From PHBD01 sp964578535 (GTDB lineage Bacteria > Desulfobacterota > Syntrophia > Syntrophales > PHBD01): DNA of 64,000 nucleotides. Made by a program: the position numbers and the translations under genes. The DNA lies in the NCBI GenBank assembly GCA_964578535.1, contig CAZODI010000013.1, forward strand, positions 22,772 to 86,771, in the 5' to 3' direction. Numbering within the stretch: the first letter of the stretch is position 1; each line of letters opens with the position of its first letter. A model generated the notes under the pieces. It was given only the letters and a program-made list of their open reading frames with translations. It was not told the origin of the DNA and did no database searches. Below, piece by piece: positions 35,486-44,211 of this stretch.

Positions 35486-36742
35486 TTACTCCTTCACCGA
35501 TCGGTGCAGGAGCTTCGGCCTGCTCTTTGGACCGCCGGCACCGTTCAACGGATCACCGACGTCAAAATGCCCTTCCATCCACAATTGTCCCAGTTGCGCG
35601 CCGTTCTCCATGAAAGCGTTGACACCCGGCATATCGAACGCCCGCCTGGCCTGAGTGAAACCCCGTTCGTCGCGGTAGAGAACCCATAGTTCCCGGGGTC
35701 GCAGGCTGTTCACAAAGTAGGGCGAATGCGTCGTAATGAATAGCTGGGATCTTGCTGCAGCATTTCTGCATTCTTCGGCCAATTCAGGCAACAGCCTTGG
35801 GTGCAGCTGATTCTCCGGTTCCTCTATCCCGATCAGTTGCGGCGGTTCCGGGTCATACAGCAAAGTAAGATAAGCCAGCATCTTCAAGGTACCGTCCGAG
35901 GCAAAACGGGCCAATACCGGCCGCTCAAACGGCGCATCCTTGATCTGCAGGAGGAGCCTCCCATCCTGCATCGGCTCCGCCTCAACCTTCTCCAGCCGCG
36001 GGACCCTGGCGGAAAGCGTTTTCAGAATCTGGTCCAGTCGATCCGGTCGCTGTTCTTTCAGGTACTGGATTACATTCGGGAGATTATCGCCGATGGAACT
36101 CAGGCGCTCCTGCGGCCCGGCTTCCGGAAGCCCCCTCGTGGTATCGGCGCTCAGATAGGAAAGATACCAGCCCGTGACGAACCTGCGCAGTGCGCTGACA
36201 CGAGGATGCTTGGCAAACTGTCCCAGGGTGTTGACGGCCAGCATTTCCGGGGAATCCAGCTGCTCGTCGATTCGCTCGTCCCGATCATCCGGCAATTCCC
36301 CCGAAATGACCCGCCCCCGGCCTTTTCCAAAGTCAAGAAACCGAAAAGGCTTGCCGTGGCCGCCTCTGCGCCACTGCAGCCATTCTTCCGCAACATAAGG
36401 ACCTTTCGAATTCTCATCGATTGCAAGGTGGTAGGTGACAACGGGCAGCCTTGGTTTTTCACGGTATTTCAATTGAATAACGACAGGTCCCTCTTCCCCC
36501 CGTGTCCGCAATTCCCGGAAACGCCCTCGTTTGTCCCATGCCCGGCGCAAACCGGTGACGAAGCACTCCGACAGAAAAGCAAACACGTCAAAGATGGTTG
36601 ACTTGCCGCTGCCGTTCGGCCCGAGAAATACAGTGAACGGTGTAATATCCTTCAATTCGAGATCACATAGCGCACGATAATTCTTGACCTTCAGATATTC
36701 AATGCGTGGCACGCTCTGGCCGATCGGCGCTTTGATTGTCAT
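35486..36742 (-). CDS. AAA/ABC-type ATPase paired with DUF4276
   Basis: This cytosolic 418-residue ATPase has Walker A GPNGSGKST (41-49), a signature-like 'FASDGTLKMLAYLTLL' (280-295), Walker B 'LIGIEEPE' (303-310) and the H-loop 'ITTHSP' (336-341). This is the OLD/RecF-like ABC ATPase layout with an inserted middle region (~60-270). AGGAG lies before ATG 36742. It is the first gene of a two-gene unit with the TOPRIM-like protein. Pairs of this kind act in phage exclusion; here that is inference. Confidence 0.83.
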   Translation of the reverse strand: MTIKAPIGQSVPRIEYLKVKNYRALCDLELKDITPFTVFLGPNGSGKSTIFDVFAFLSECFVTGLRRAWDKRGRFRELRTRGEEGPVVIQLKYREKPRLPVVTYHLAIDENSKGPYVAEEWLQWRRGGHGKPFRFLDFGKGRGRVISGELPDDRDERIDEQLDSPEMLAVNTLGQFAKHPRVSALRRFVTGWYLSYLSADTTRGLPEAGPQERLSSIGDNLPNVIQYLKEQRPDRLDQILKTLSARVPRLEKVEAEPMQDGRLLLQIKDAPFERPVLARFASDGTLKMLAYLTLLYDPEPPQLIGIEEPENQLHPRLLPELAEECRNAAARSQLFITTHSPYFVNSLRPRELWVLYRDERGFTQARRAFDMPGVNAFMENGAQLGQLWMEGHFDVGDPLNGAGGPKSRPKLLHRSVKE

Positions 36743-36878
36743 GATAAACTCCTGTCGGTTGACGGTTGGATGCTGCCTTGTATCATATGGAAACAATTAT
36801 TGAAAGAAGATCAACCGGGCACATTGTCAATCGATGCCGGACAATTGTTGATCGGGCATTTGCTCCTTTTATTCTTGT

Positions 36879-38024
36879 TCATACCCCCGACATCCGGGCG
36901 ATGATGCCCTTCATGATCTCGTTGGTGCCGGCGAGGATGCGGGTGACGCGGAGGTCCCGCCAGGCCCGGGCGAGGGGGCCGCTCTCGTCGAGGCCCAGGC
37001 GGCCGTGGAGCTGGAGGCACCGGTCGGCGATCCGCCAGGCCGTCTCGGTGGTCCACCACTTGGCCATGGAGACCTCCCGGACGACGTTCTTCCCCTCGAT
37101 GTGGTCGGCAATGAGCTTGTCCACGAACGTCCGGCCGATCAGGACCTCCGTCGCCATCTCGGCGATCTCGAAGCGGACGTGCTGGAACGACGACAGGGCC
37201 CTCCCCGAGACGTCCGTCCCCTTCACGTGGGAAATCGTGTGCTCCAGGACCCACTCCGCCGCGGAGACGGCGCCGATGGCCACGACGAGGCGCTCCGGCT
37301 GGAGGTGCCGCATCAGGTTCTTGAATCCGGAGCCCTTCCCGCCAAGGCGGTGGCTCAGGGGCACCCGGCAGTCGTTCAAGAAGATCTCCGTCGTGTCCTG
37401 GCTGTGCCAGCCCGCTTTCTTCAGGCGCCGTCCCCGCTCGAAACCCGGGGTCTTCCCCTCCACCAGGTAGATATCTACGGCCCGGTGGGGGTCCTCCATG
37501 GCCGGGTCCTTCGCGGCCACCACGAAGAGGTCGCCGTTGGTTCCGTTGGAGATGAAGGTCTTCTGGCCGTTCAGGACCACGACATCGCCGTCCTCCACGG
37601 CGCTCGTCCGGATGGCCGCCACGTCGCTCCCGGCGTGGGGCTCCGTCATGGCGATGCCGGTGACGATCTCGCCGGCGATGCACCCGGGAAGATAGCGGTG
37701 CTTGAGCTCCTCCGAGGCGAAGGACGTGATGTAGGGGACGACCACGTTGCTGTGGAGCCGCGGCGAGAGGCCGTAGCAGTTCGTCTTCGCCATCTCGTCC
37801 ACGACGATGACGGAATGGAGGAAGTCGAGGCCCCGGCCGCCGTACTCCCGGGGCACGTCGGTGCAGAGAAATCCCGCCGCGCCCATGGCCCGCCAGGCCG
37901 ATCGCGGAACGATGCCGTCGGCCTCCCACCGGTCCACGAAGGGGATGACCTCTTTCGCCAGGAACCGCCGGAACTCCTCGCGGAAGGCCTGGTGCTCACC
38001 GGTCCAGGGCAGGATCTCCATCAT
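36879..38024 (-). CDS. Acyl-CoA dehydrogenase
   Basis: This FAD enzyme introduces an alpha,beta double bond in an acyl thioester. The 381-residue protein has 'AMTEPHAGSD' (family signature 1) and 'LAGTNEIMKGI' near the C-terminus, with the glutamate in the position of the catalytic base of the short/medium-chain type. No membrane or extra domain is seen. Its ATG overlaps the stop of the AMP-ligase gene (ATGA), so it is translationally coupled to a set that includes two ketosynthase-like proteins; substrate could be CoA- or carrier-bound. Confidence 0.9.
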   Translation of the reverse strand: MMEILPWTGEHQAFREEFRRFLAKEVIPFVDRWEADGIVPRSAWRAMGAAGFLCTDVPREYGGRGLDFLHSVIVVDEMAKTNCYGLSPRLHSNVVVPYITSFASEELKHRYLPGCIAGEIVTGIAMTEPHAGSDVAAIRTSAVEDGDVVVLNGQKTFISNGTNGDLFVVAAKDPAMEDPHRAVDIYLVEGKTPGFERGRRLKKAGWHSQDTTEIFLNDCRVPLSHRLGGKGSGFKNLMRHLQPERLVVAIGAVSAAEWVLEHTISHVKGTDVSGRALSSFQHVRFEIAEMATEVLIGRTFVDKLIADHIEGKNVVREVSMAKWWTTETAWRIADRCLQLHGRLGLDESGPLARAWRDLRVTRILAGTNEIMKGIIARMSGV

Positions 38025-39544
38025 CCCTCCCGCAGGCGCTTCTGGAGGATGCGCTTGAGGACCTTGCCGCCGGGATTCCGGGGAAAGGACTCGACGAAGA
38101 AGACCCGCTTCGGCATCTTGAAGGGGGCGATCTTCCCCTGGAGTCCCGCCAGGATCTCGTCTTCCGTCACGGTCTCGCCTTCCTTCAGCAGCACAAACGC
38201 CGCCACCACCTCGCCCCGCTTCGGGTCCGGCATGCCCACGGCCGCCGCCTCCTTCACCGCCGGGAGGGATTGGATCGCCCGCTCCACCTCGGCGGGGTAG
38301 ATGTTCTCCCCGGAGGAGATGATCATCTCCACCTTGCGGCCGATGATGTAGAGAAACCCGTCCCCGTCCCGCCGCCCCATGTCGCCCGTCCGGAACCAGC
38401 CGTCATTCCTGGCCAGGGCGGTCTCCTTCGGCTTCCGCCAGTAACCGGAGAAGACGTTGGGGCCTTTCACGACGATCTCCCCGGGCTCCCCCGGGGCGAC
38501 GTCCCGGTCCTCCTCGTCGATGATGCGGAGCCGCACGTGGAAGACCTCCTTGCCGACGGACCCGGCCTTCCGGACGGCGTCCTCCAGGTCCAGCGACGTG
38601 AGCCGCCCTGTTTCCGTGAGGGCGTATCCCTGGACGAAGCCGATCCCCTTCTCGTCCTGGTATTTCCGGATGACCGGGAGCGGGATCGGCGCGCCGCCGG
38701 AGATGAAGAAGTGGACGTGCGACAGGTCCGCCCCGGCCCATTCGGGCGTGTCCGCCATGAGCTGGAACATGACCGGGACGGCGAACATGTAGTTGATCCG
38801 CTCCCGGACGATGGTCTGGAGGACCTCCGAGGCGTTGAAGAATCCCGACAGGACGACGGACCCGCCGGCGTAGATGACCGGCGTGACGGACGCCGCCAGG
38901 GCGCCGATGTGGAAGAGGGGCGCCACGACGAGGGACCGGTAGGTCCGGTTGACGCCGTAACCGATGAGGGAATGGACCGCCCCGAAGAGGATGTTCCCGT
39001 GGGTGAGGACGGCCCCCTTGGGGTCGCCCGTCGTCCCGGAGGTGTACATGATGAACAGCGGATCCTCGTCTGTTACGTCCTCCACGGGTGCGGGCTCGAC
39101 ATCCGGCTCCGCCGCCGTCAGGTCCGACAGAAGCGACTCGCCGGGGAGGGGGTCCCCTTCGTGGCGGATCCAGTGGCGGATCCCCAGGTTTGCGTCTTTC
39201 AGGGGCAGAGCCTTCGCAGCGAACTCGGCGGCATAGACAATCCCCCGGGGGGCCGAGTCCCGGAGGATGTATTCGATCTCCGGTCCCGCCAGGCGGTGGT
39301 TCACCGGCACCAGGATGGCTCCCGTCTTGGCGCAGGCGAAGAAGATCTCCAGAAACTCGCTTGTGTTGCCCATGATGAGCGCCAGGCGCTCGCCCTTCAC
39401 GATGTCCAGGTGCTGAAGCGCCCGGGCCGTCCGGTTGACCCGCTCATTGAAAGACCGGTTGCTGAAGACCCGCTCCCCGTCCTTCAGGAATTCCCGGTCC
39501 GGGTGGGTGAAGGCCCTCTTTTCAATCCACTCTCCGATGTTCAT
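38021..39544 (-). CDS. AMP-dependent acyl-CoA synthetase/ligase
   Basis: This ANL-superfamily enzyme activates a carboxylic acid through an acyl-adenylate. The 507-residue protein shows the P-loop 'YTSGTTGDPKG', the 'GYALTETG' motif, 'WFRTGDMG' and the C-terminal catalytic lysine in 'NPGGKVLKR'. The length is typical of fatty-acid or aryl-CoA ligases. ATG 39544 overlaps the stop of the upstream ketosynthase-like gene. In this operon it may load a starter acid onto CoA or a carrier protein. Confidence 0.9.
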   Translation of the reverse strand: MNIGEWIEKRAFTHPDREFLKDGERVFSNRSFNERVNRTARALQHLDIVKGERLALIMGNTSEFLEIFFACAKTGAILVPVNHRLAGPEIEYILRDSAPRGIVYAAEFAAKALPLKDANLGIRHWIRHEGDPLPGESLLSDLTAAEPDVEPAPVEDVTDEDPLFIMYTSGTTGDPKGAVLTHGNILFGAVHSLIGYGVNRTYRSLVVAPLFHIGALAASVTPVIYAGGSVVLSGFFNASEVLQTIVRERINYMFAVPVMFQLMADTPEWAGADLSHVHFFISGGAPIPLPVIRKYQDEKGIGFVQGYALTETGRLTSLDLEDAVRKAGSVGKEVFHVRLRIIDEEDRDVAPGEPGEIVVKGPNVFSGYWRKPKETALARNDGWFRTGDMGRRDGDGFLYIIGRKVEMIISSGENIYPAEVERAIQSLPAVKEAAAVGMPDPKRGEVVAAFVLLKEGETVTEDEILAGLQGKIAPFKMPKRVFFVESFPRNPGGKVLKRILQKRLREG

Positions 39545-40776
39545 GATTCTTCCCCGATATTGGAAAACAGAAGGGAGACGTACGTCCCCCCGTGGGAGAT
39601 CCCGTTCAGGAGCCCTCTTTGCACCTTCGCCCGAGCGACCTGTCCCGTCACGAAATGCAGCGGCCGGACCGGCTCCTCCAGGCCCAGGGTGGGAGGCACG
39701 GCACCGTCCCGGATTGCCAGGGCCAGGGCCGCCGCCCGCATGCCCCCGGAGGTGAAGCTCTCCCCGAGGGCGCCCTTCAGGGCCGTTACGAGCGGCCTCT
39801 TTCCAGCCGGTCCGAAAACCTGCTCCAGCCCTTCCGCCTCCAGGAGGTCCGGCTGGAGGCCGCCTCCGGCTGCGGCGAAGACCGCGTCCACGTCCTCGGG
39901 CGCGCTCCCGGCGGACCGGAGCGCCCGGCGGACCGCCAGGACAACGCCCCGGGGATCGGTCGGCCAACCGGTCATGGGAGCCGGCGACGAGGCCATTCCC
40001 TCCCCGGCGATCTCCGCATAGACAGTCGCACCCCGCTCCCGGGCCAACTCCAGGGACTCCAGGCAGAGGATCCCGCAGCCCTCCCCGGCCACCGGCCCGT
40101 TCCGCCGGAGGTCGAAGGGTCGGGCGCCTTCGGAGCCGCCGCCCTGGAGCGGCGACAGGGCCTTGAAGCGCGTCAGGGACTCGAAATAGAAAGGGGCCAG
40201 GACGTCGGCCCCGCCGGCCAGCAGGACGTCCGCGGCGCCCCGCCGGATCTCCTGGGCCCCGTAGGCCAGGGCCGATTCCGCCGAGACGGCGTAGTGGTTG
40301 ACCGTCGTGTTGATCCCCCGGAATCCCAGCTCGATGGAGGCGTGCCCCGCCGGGGCGTTCATGACCACGTTGGGCACGAGGATCGGGTTGGCCGAGCCGG
40401 GCCCCTCCGTCACGAGGACCCTGGCAAAGGAGACCGTCACGTCGGTGCCGCCCCAGGCCGTCCCCAGGATCATGCCCGTGCGGTCCCGGTTGGCCGGCGT
40501 GATCGCCAGCCCCGCGTCGTCCAGGGCCATCCGGGCCGCCGCCGTCGCCACGGCGGAGAGGCGGTCCATCCGCCGGAGGTTCTTGACGGAAACGAAATCC
40601 CTCGCCTGGAAATCGCGGATCTCCGCCGCCAGCCGGCAGGGGAGCGCCTGCACGGGGAATGCGGCCACGGGGGCGATCCCGGATGCCCCGGCAAGGACGG
40701 CCTCCCAGAAAACCTCGCGGCCGGAGCCGAGGGGGGAGACGATGCCGATGCCGGTGATCGCGACGCGCCGGTCCAT
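39541..40776 (-). CDS. Ketosynthase-like protein lacking the catalytic triad (chain-length-factor-like)
   Basis: The 411-residue protein has the full thiolase fold of a FabF-type ketosynthase ('RVAITGIGIVSPLGSGREVF', 'PVAGEGCGILCLES'), but the active site is lost. The nucleophile position reads HYAVSAES, with Val164 in place of Cys; the NAHGT histidine block reads AAAGGG (301-306); the second histidine is Glu339 ('KGALGES'), although Lys334 is kept. This pattern is that of KS-beta/chain-length factors that pair with an active KS. Its ATG is one base from the stop of the intact ketosynthase upstream. A decayed gene is unlikely, as the frame and coupling are intact. Confidence 0.85.
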   Translation of the reverse strand: MDRRVAITGIGIVSPLGSGREVFWEAVLAGASGIAPVAAFPVQALPCRLAAEIRDFQARDFVSVKNLRRMDRLSAVATAAARMALDDAGLAITPANRDRTGMILGTAWGGTDVTVSFARVLVTEGPGSANPILVPNVVMNAPAGHASIELGFRGINTTVNHYAVSAESALAYGAQEIRRGAADVLLAGGADVLAPFYFESLTRFKALSPLQGGGSEGARPFDLRRNGPVAGEGCGILCLESLELARERGATVYAEIAGEGMASSPAPMTGWPTDPRGVVLAVRRALRSAGSAPEDVDAVFAAAGGGLQPDLLEAEGLEQVFGPAGKRPLVTALKGALGESFTSGGMRAAALALAIRDGAVPPTLGLEEPVRPLHFVTGQVARAKVQRGLLNGISHGGTYVSLLFSNIGEES

Positions 40777-40777
40777 G

Positions 40778-42013
40778 CTACCCGTTCCCTCCCTCGAACC
40801 GCCCGATGACGAGCGAGGTGTTGTTCCCGCCGAAGGCAAAGGAATTGGACAGGACCACCGAGAGGTCCGCCTCCCGCGCCCCTTCCGTGACGTAGTCGAG
40901 GTCGCATTCGGAGTCCGGCACGGCGCAGTGGATCGTCGGCGGGATGAAGCGGTGGCGGATCGCCAGGACGGACGCGACCGCCTCGAGGGCCCCCGAGGCG
41001 CCCAGGGTGTGGCCCGTCATGGACTTCGTGGAGCTGACGGGGATCCGCCCGGCCCGGTCTCCGAAGACGTGCCGGATGGCCCGGCTCTCCATGACGTCGT
41101 TGGCCGGCGTGGCGGTGCCGTGGGCATTGATGTAGTCGATCTGCTCCAGCGAAATCCCGGCATCACGCAAGGCCTCCCGCATCGACCGGACCGCCCCGGA
41201 GGCCTCCGGGTCGGGAGCCGTCATGTGGTGCGAGTCGCAGGTGACGCCGTAGCCCAGCACCTCGGCATAGATCCGGGCCCCCCGGGCCCGGGCATGTCCG
41301 AGGGACTCGAGAATCAGGATCCCCGCCGCCTCCCCCAGGGAGAGGCCGGCGCGATTCCCGGCGAAGGGCTTGCAGGGCTCGGTGTCCACCGCCTGGAGGG
41401 CGTTGAAGGCGGCATAAGTGATGCGGCAGAGCGGCTCCGTGCCGCCGGCGACGACGACCGGCGCGGCTCCCCGGCAGATCAGGTCCCGGGCGTAGCCAAT
41501 CGCCGTGGCCCCGGACGAGCAGGCCGTCATGAAGGACGTTTTGGGCCCCCAGAGCCCCAGGAGGGTGGCAATCCGGTCGGCCGAGGAGGCGCAGTAGACC
41601 GCCGACAGGGCCGAAAAGCGGGCCAGCCGGCCCCCGGTCCGCAGGTAGTCCCCGTAGAACCGCTCCCCCTCCAGGAGCCCGCCGCCCCCGCCGCCGATGA
41701 CGACGCCCGTCTCTTCCGCCAACTCCGGCGGAAGCGGGTCCAGCCCGGCATCCTTCATGGCCTCCAGGGTCGCGGCGAATCCGAGCAGGTCCGCCCGGGA
41801 CATGCGCTTGATCGAATACGGCGGGGGGATGTGGTTGCGGGGATGGAAGTCCTTCACTTCGGCGGCGATCTGCGTCCGGAAGGTCGAGGGATCGAAGACC
41901 GAAAACGGCCCGATGCCGCAGCGGCCCTCCTGCAGAGCCTTTGAGAAATCCGGGGCGCTACTGGCGATGGCGTTGAGGGTTCCCAACCCGGTGATGACGA
42001 CCCGTTCCATCAT
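40778..42013 (-). CDS. Beta-ketoacyl synthase (FabF-like, active-site complete)
   Basis: This enzyme catalyses decarboxylating condensation of malonyl-ACP with an acyl chain. All catalytic residues are present in 411 residues: Cys165 ('MTACSSGAT'), His298 ('NAHGTATP'), Lys330 and His335 ('KSMTGHTLGAS'). It is probably not the housekeeping FabF because it is coupled to a catalytically dead partner, an AMP-ligase and an acyl-CoA dehydrogenase. Its ATG abuts the stop of murI. Product unknown. Confidence 0.9.
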   Translation of the reverse strand: MMERVVITGLGTLNAIASSAPDFSKALQEGRCGIGPFSVFDPSTFRTQIAAEVKDFHPRNHIPPPYSIKRMSRADLLGFAATLEAMKDAGLDPLPPELAEETGVVIGGGGGGLLEGERFYGDYLRTGGRLARFSALSAVYCASSADRIATLLGLWGPKTSFMTACSSGATAIGYARDLICRGAAPVVVAGGTEPLCRITYAAFNALQAVDTEPCKPFAGNRAGLSLGEAAGILILESLGHARARGARIYAEVLGYGVTCDSHHMTAPDPEASGAVRSMREALRDAGISLEQIDYINAHGTATPANDVMESRAIRHVFGDRAGRIPVSSTKSMTGHTLGASGALEAVASVLAIRHRFIPPTIHCAVPDSECDLDYVTEGAREADLSVVLSNSFAFGGNNTSLVIGRFEGGNG

Positions 42014-42820
42014 TCAGAGTTTCACCAGCTCGACGTGGCCGATCGTCCGGCCGAGAAACCGTTCGGCCATGGTCTGGAACCGGAAGGGTACGTCGGAAAC
42101 GAAGCAGGAATAGGGCGGTTTCTCCCGGCGCGGATTCCACAGGTGAAGGTCCGTCAGGAGATCCGCCGCGACCTCCGCCATCGCCTCCCCCGAATCCACC
42201 AGGTGAACCTCGGGACCGGCAATCTCTGCGAGGAGTGGCTTCAGCAGGGGATAATGGGTGCACCCCAGGACCAGGGTGTCCAGGTGCTCGGCCAGGACGG
42301 GCTTCAGGTATTCGTTGGCCGTGATCCGCGTCACCGTGTGATCGAGCCACCCTTCCTCCACGAGGGGCACGAAGAGCGGACAGGCCTGGGAAAAGATGCG
42401 GGTCGCCGGATCCAGGGCGTGGATGGCCCGGGCATAGGCGTTGCTGTTGATCGTGGCGGGGGTCCCGATGACGCCGATATGGTGGGAGCGTGTCTCCCGG
42501 ACGGCGGACCGGGCGCCGGCGTCGATGACGTCCAGGACCGGCACGGGCGAGCGGCTCCGCACCGCCTCGCCGGCCACGGCGGCGACGGTGTTGCAGGCAA
42601 TGACGAGGAGCTTGACTCCCTTCTTCAGCAGGAAGTCCGTGATCTCGATGGCGTACTGGGTCACCGTCTCGACGGATTTGACGCCGTAGGGAACCCGGGC
42701 GGTATCTCCGAAATAAACGATACCCTCGAAGGGTAGCCGCTCCATGAGCGCCCGCACCACCGTGAGCCCTCCCACACCGGAGTCGAACACGCCGATGGGA
42801 TGTTTTGTCATGTCGCCCAT
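42014..42820 (-). CDS. murI: Glutamate racemase
   Basis: This cytosolic cofactor-independent enzyme makes D-glutamate for peptidoglycan. Two catalytic cysteines are present, Cys76 in 'IACNTVAA' and Cys187 in 'LGCTHYP'. The N-terminal 'GVFDSGVGGLT' motif is intact. The length of 268 residues is normal. It lies 55 bases after the methyltransferase gene and touches the ketosynthase gene. Confidence 0.96.
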   Translation of the reverse strand: MGDMTKHPIGVFDSGVGGLTVVRALMERLPFEGIVYFGDTARVPYGVKSVETVTQYAIEITDFLLKKGVKLLVIACNTVAAVAGEAVRSRSPVPVLDVIDAGARSAVRETRSHHIGVIGTPATINSNAYARAIHALDPATRIFSQACPLFVPLVEEGWLDHTVTRITANEYLKPVLAEHLDTLVLGCTHYPLLKPLLAEIAGPEVHLVDSGEAMAEVAADLLTDLHLWNPRREKPPYSCFVSDVPFRFQTMAERFLGRTIGHVELVKL

Positions 42821-42875
42821 GAGATTCTCCGCGCCGAAACGATGAACCTCTTCTTACCCTACGGAAGAGGAAAAT

Positions 42876-44048
42876 TCAAACGCCGCGGTCCGGCTTCCGG
42901 CTGCCTTCGTAGAGGTCGTACAGGAGGAGCCGGCATTCGATGTCCCCGTTGTAGAAGGGGATTCTCCGGCTGGTGCGGAGGCCGACCCGCTTGACCAGGG
43001 CCAGGTTCCCCGTGAAGACGGCCCCGGTGTAGCCCCGGCAGGATTTTTTCAGGAAGTCGCCCACGCGACCGTACAATTCCCCCAGGCCGGCCTGGTCCCC
43101 CAGGCGCTCCCCGTAGGGCGGGTTGAAAACAACGAGGCCGCCTCCCGGAGGCGCCTCTGTTCTCATGAAATCACCGGCGGAGAAGGAGATGTGCTCCTCG
43201 ACGCCGGCCCTCCGGGCGTTCTGCCGGGCCGCCACCACGGCCTCCCGGTCGATGTCGGTGGCGACGATCCGGCCCCGGAAACTTCGCTTCGCGTTTTTCC
43301 GGGCCTGGCGGAGGAGAGCGTCCCATTCCTTCCCGGGGAAGCCCCGAATCGACATGAACCCGAAATGCTCTCGCAGGAGGCCCGGGGCACGGTTCAGGGC
43401 CATCAGGGCCCCCTCGACGGCCAGGGTGCCGCTCCCGCACATGGGATTGACGAGGTTCCCCTCCCCACTCCATCCCGCCGCCATCAGGACTCCCGCCGCC
43501 AGGGTCTCCTGCATGGGCGCAGCCATGGGGATCCGCCGGTATCCCCGGCGGGACAGGGGCTCCCCGGACGTGTGGAGAAAGATATCGGCCCGGTTGCCCT
43601 GCCAGTGGACGTGGACGACCGCCCCGGTTCGTTCCGGCCCGGAATCGGGACGGCGGCCGCGACGGACCGTCATGCGGTCCACGATGGCGTCCTTCGCCTT
43701 CATGTTCACGAAGCGGGAGTCATTGATGGTGGGGTGGTTCACCGTGCAGGTCACCGTCAGGTAGCCGTCCTCGTGGAGATACTCCTCCCAGGGCAGGTCC
43801 GTGATCCCCCCGTAGAGTGCGCCCGGGCCGTCGGCCGCGACGCTCTCGAGATGATACAGGACCCGGTGGGCCGTCCGGAGCCGGAGGTTCAGCCGCAGGC
43901 AGTCCAGAAGGGTGCCTTCCGCTTCCACGGCCGTGTCCGTCTCCATGCGGACGGGAACACCCAGCCCGGCGACTTCCTCAAGGAGGTAAGGAACCATGCC
44001 CCGGGCGCAGGTGAGGACGATGCGGCGCGGCGTTTTCCAAGGATTCAT
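42876..44048 (-). CDS. rlmL: THUMP-domain rRNA methyltransferase, RlmL N-terminal-like
   Basis: This enzyme probably N2-methylates a guanine in 23S rRNA. The 390-residue protein has a THUMP/ferredoxin-like RNA-binding domain (~50-165) and a Rossmann methyltransferase domain with 'NPMCGSGTLAVEGA' for SAM and the catalytic motif 'NPPYGERLG'. This is the RlmL/YcbY N-terminal half; the RlmK half found in enterobacteria is absent, as is common outside gammaproteobacteria. It heads the minus-strand unit with murI. Confidence 0.88.
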   Translation of the reverse strand: MNPWKTPRRIVLTCARGMVPYLLEEVAGLGVPVRMETDTAVEAEGTLLDCLRLNLRLRTAHRVLYHLESVAADGPGALYGGITDLPWEEYLHEDGYLTVTCTVNHPTINDSRFVNMKAKDAIVDRMTVRRGRRPDSGPERTGAVVHVHWQGNRADIFLHTSGEPLSRRGYRRIPMAAPMQETLAAGVLMAAGWSGEGNLVNPMCGSGTLAVEGALMALNRAPGLLREHFGFMSIRGFPGKEWDALLRQARKNAKRSFRGRIVATDIDREAVVAARQNARRAGVEEHISFSAGDFMRTEAPPGGGLVVFNPPYGERLGDQAGLGELYGRVGDFLKKSCRGYTGAVFTGNLALVKRVGLRTSRRIPFYNGDIECRLLLYDLYEGSRKPDRGV

Positions 44049-44126
44049 GGGTCTCCTCCTATCACACCTCCCGGAAAAGGCAAAGCAAACCGGGGTTTGC
44101 CCGGACCGGCGGTCCCGTTTTTTCCC

Positions 44127-44155
44127 TTTCCATCGAGTCCCTCATCATGTATAAG
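44127..44155 (+). promoter_or_regulatory. Candidate sigma-70 promoter for the kdnB operon
   Basis: TTTCCA (44127-44132), a 17-base spacer, then TATAAG (44150-44155), 56 bases before the kdnB ATG. Four of six and five of six bases match the consensus. Confidence 0.45.
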
Positions 44156-44211
44156 CATCCCTTGTTTCAACACCTTGGCCGCTTCGGCGGCGGAACAGGA
44201 GGGAAAAAACG

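Noticed and set aside
36811..36889. Short reading frame after the acyl-CoA dehydrogenase (MNKNKRSK...)
   Set aside because: About 23 codons, no family features, and it lies in the gap where the transcript should end.
39541..40776. Second ketosynthase as a pseudogene
   Set aside because: The frame is full length, tightly coupled at both ends, and the lost residues are exactly those lost in chain-length factors; random decay would not be so selective.
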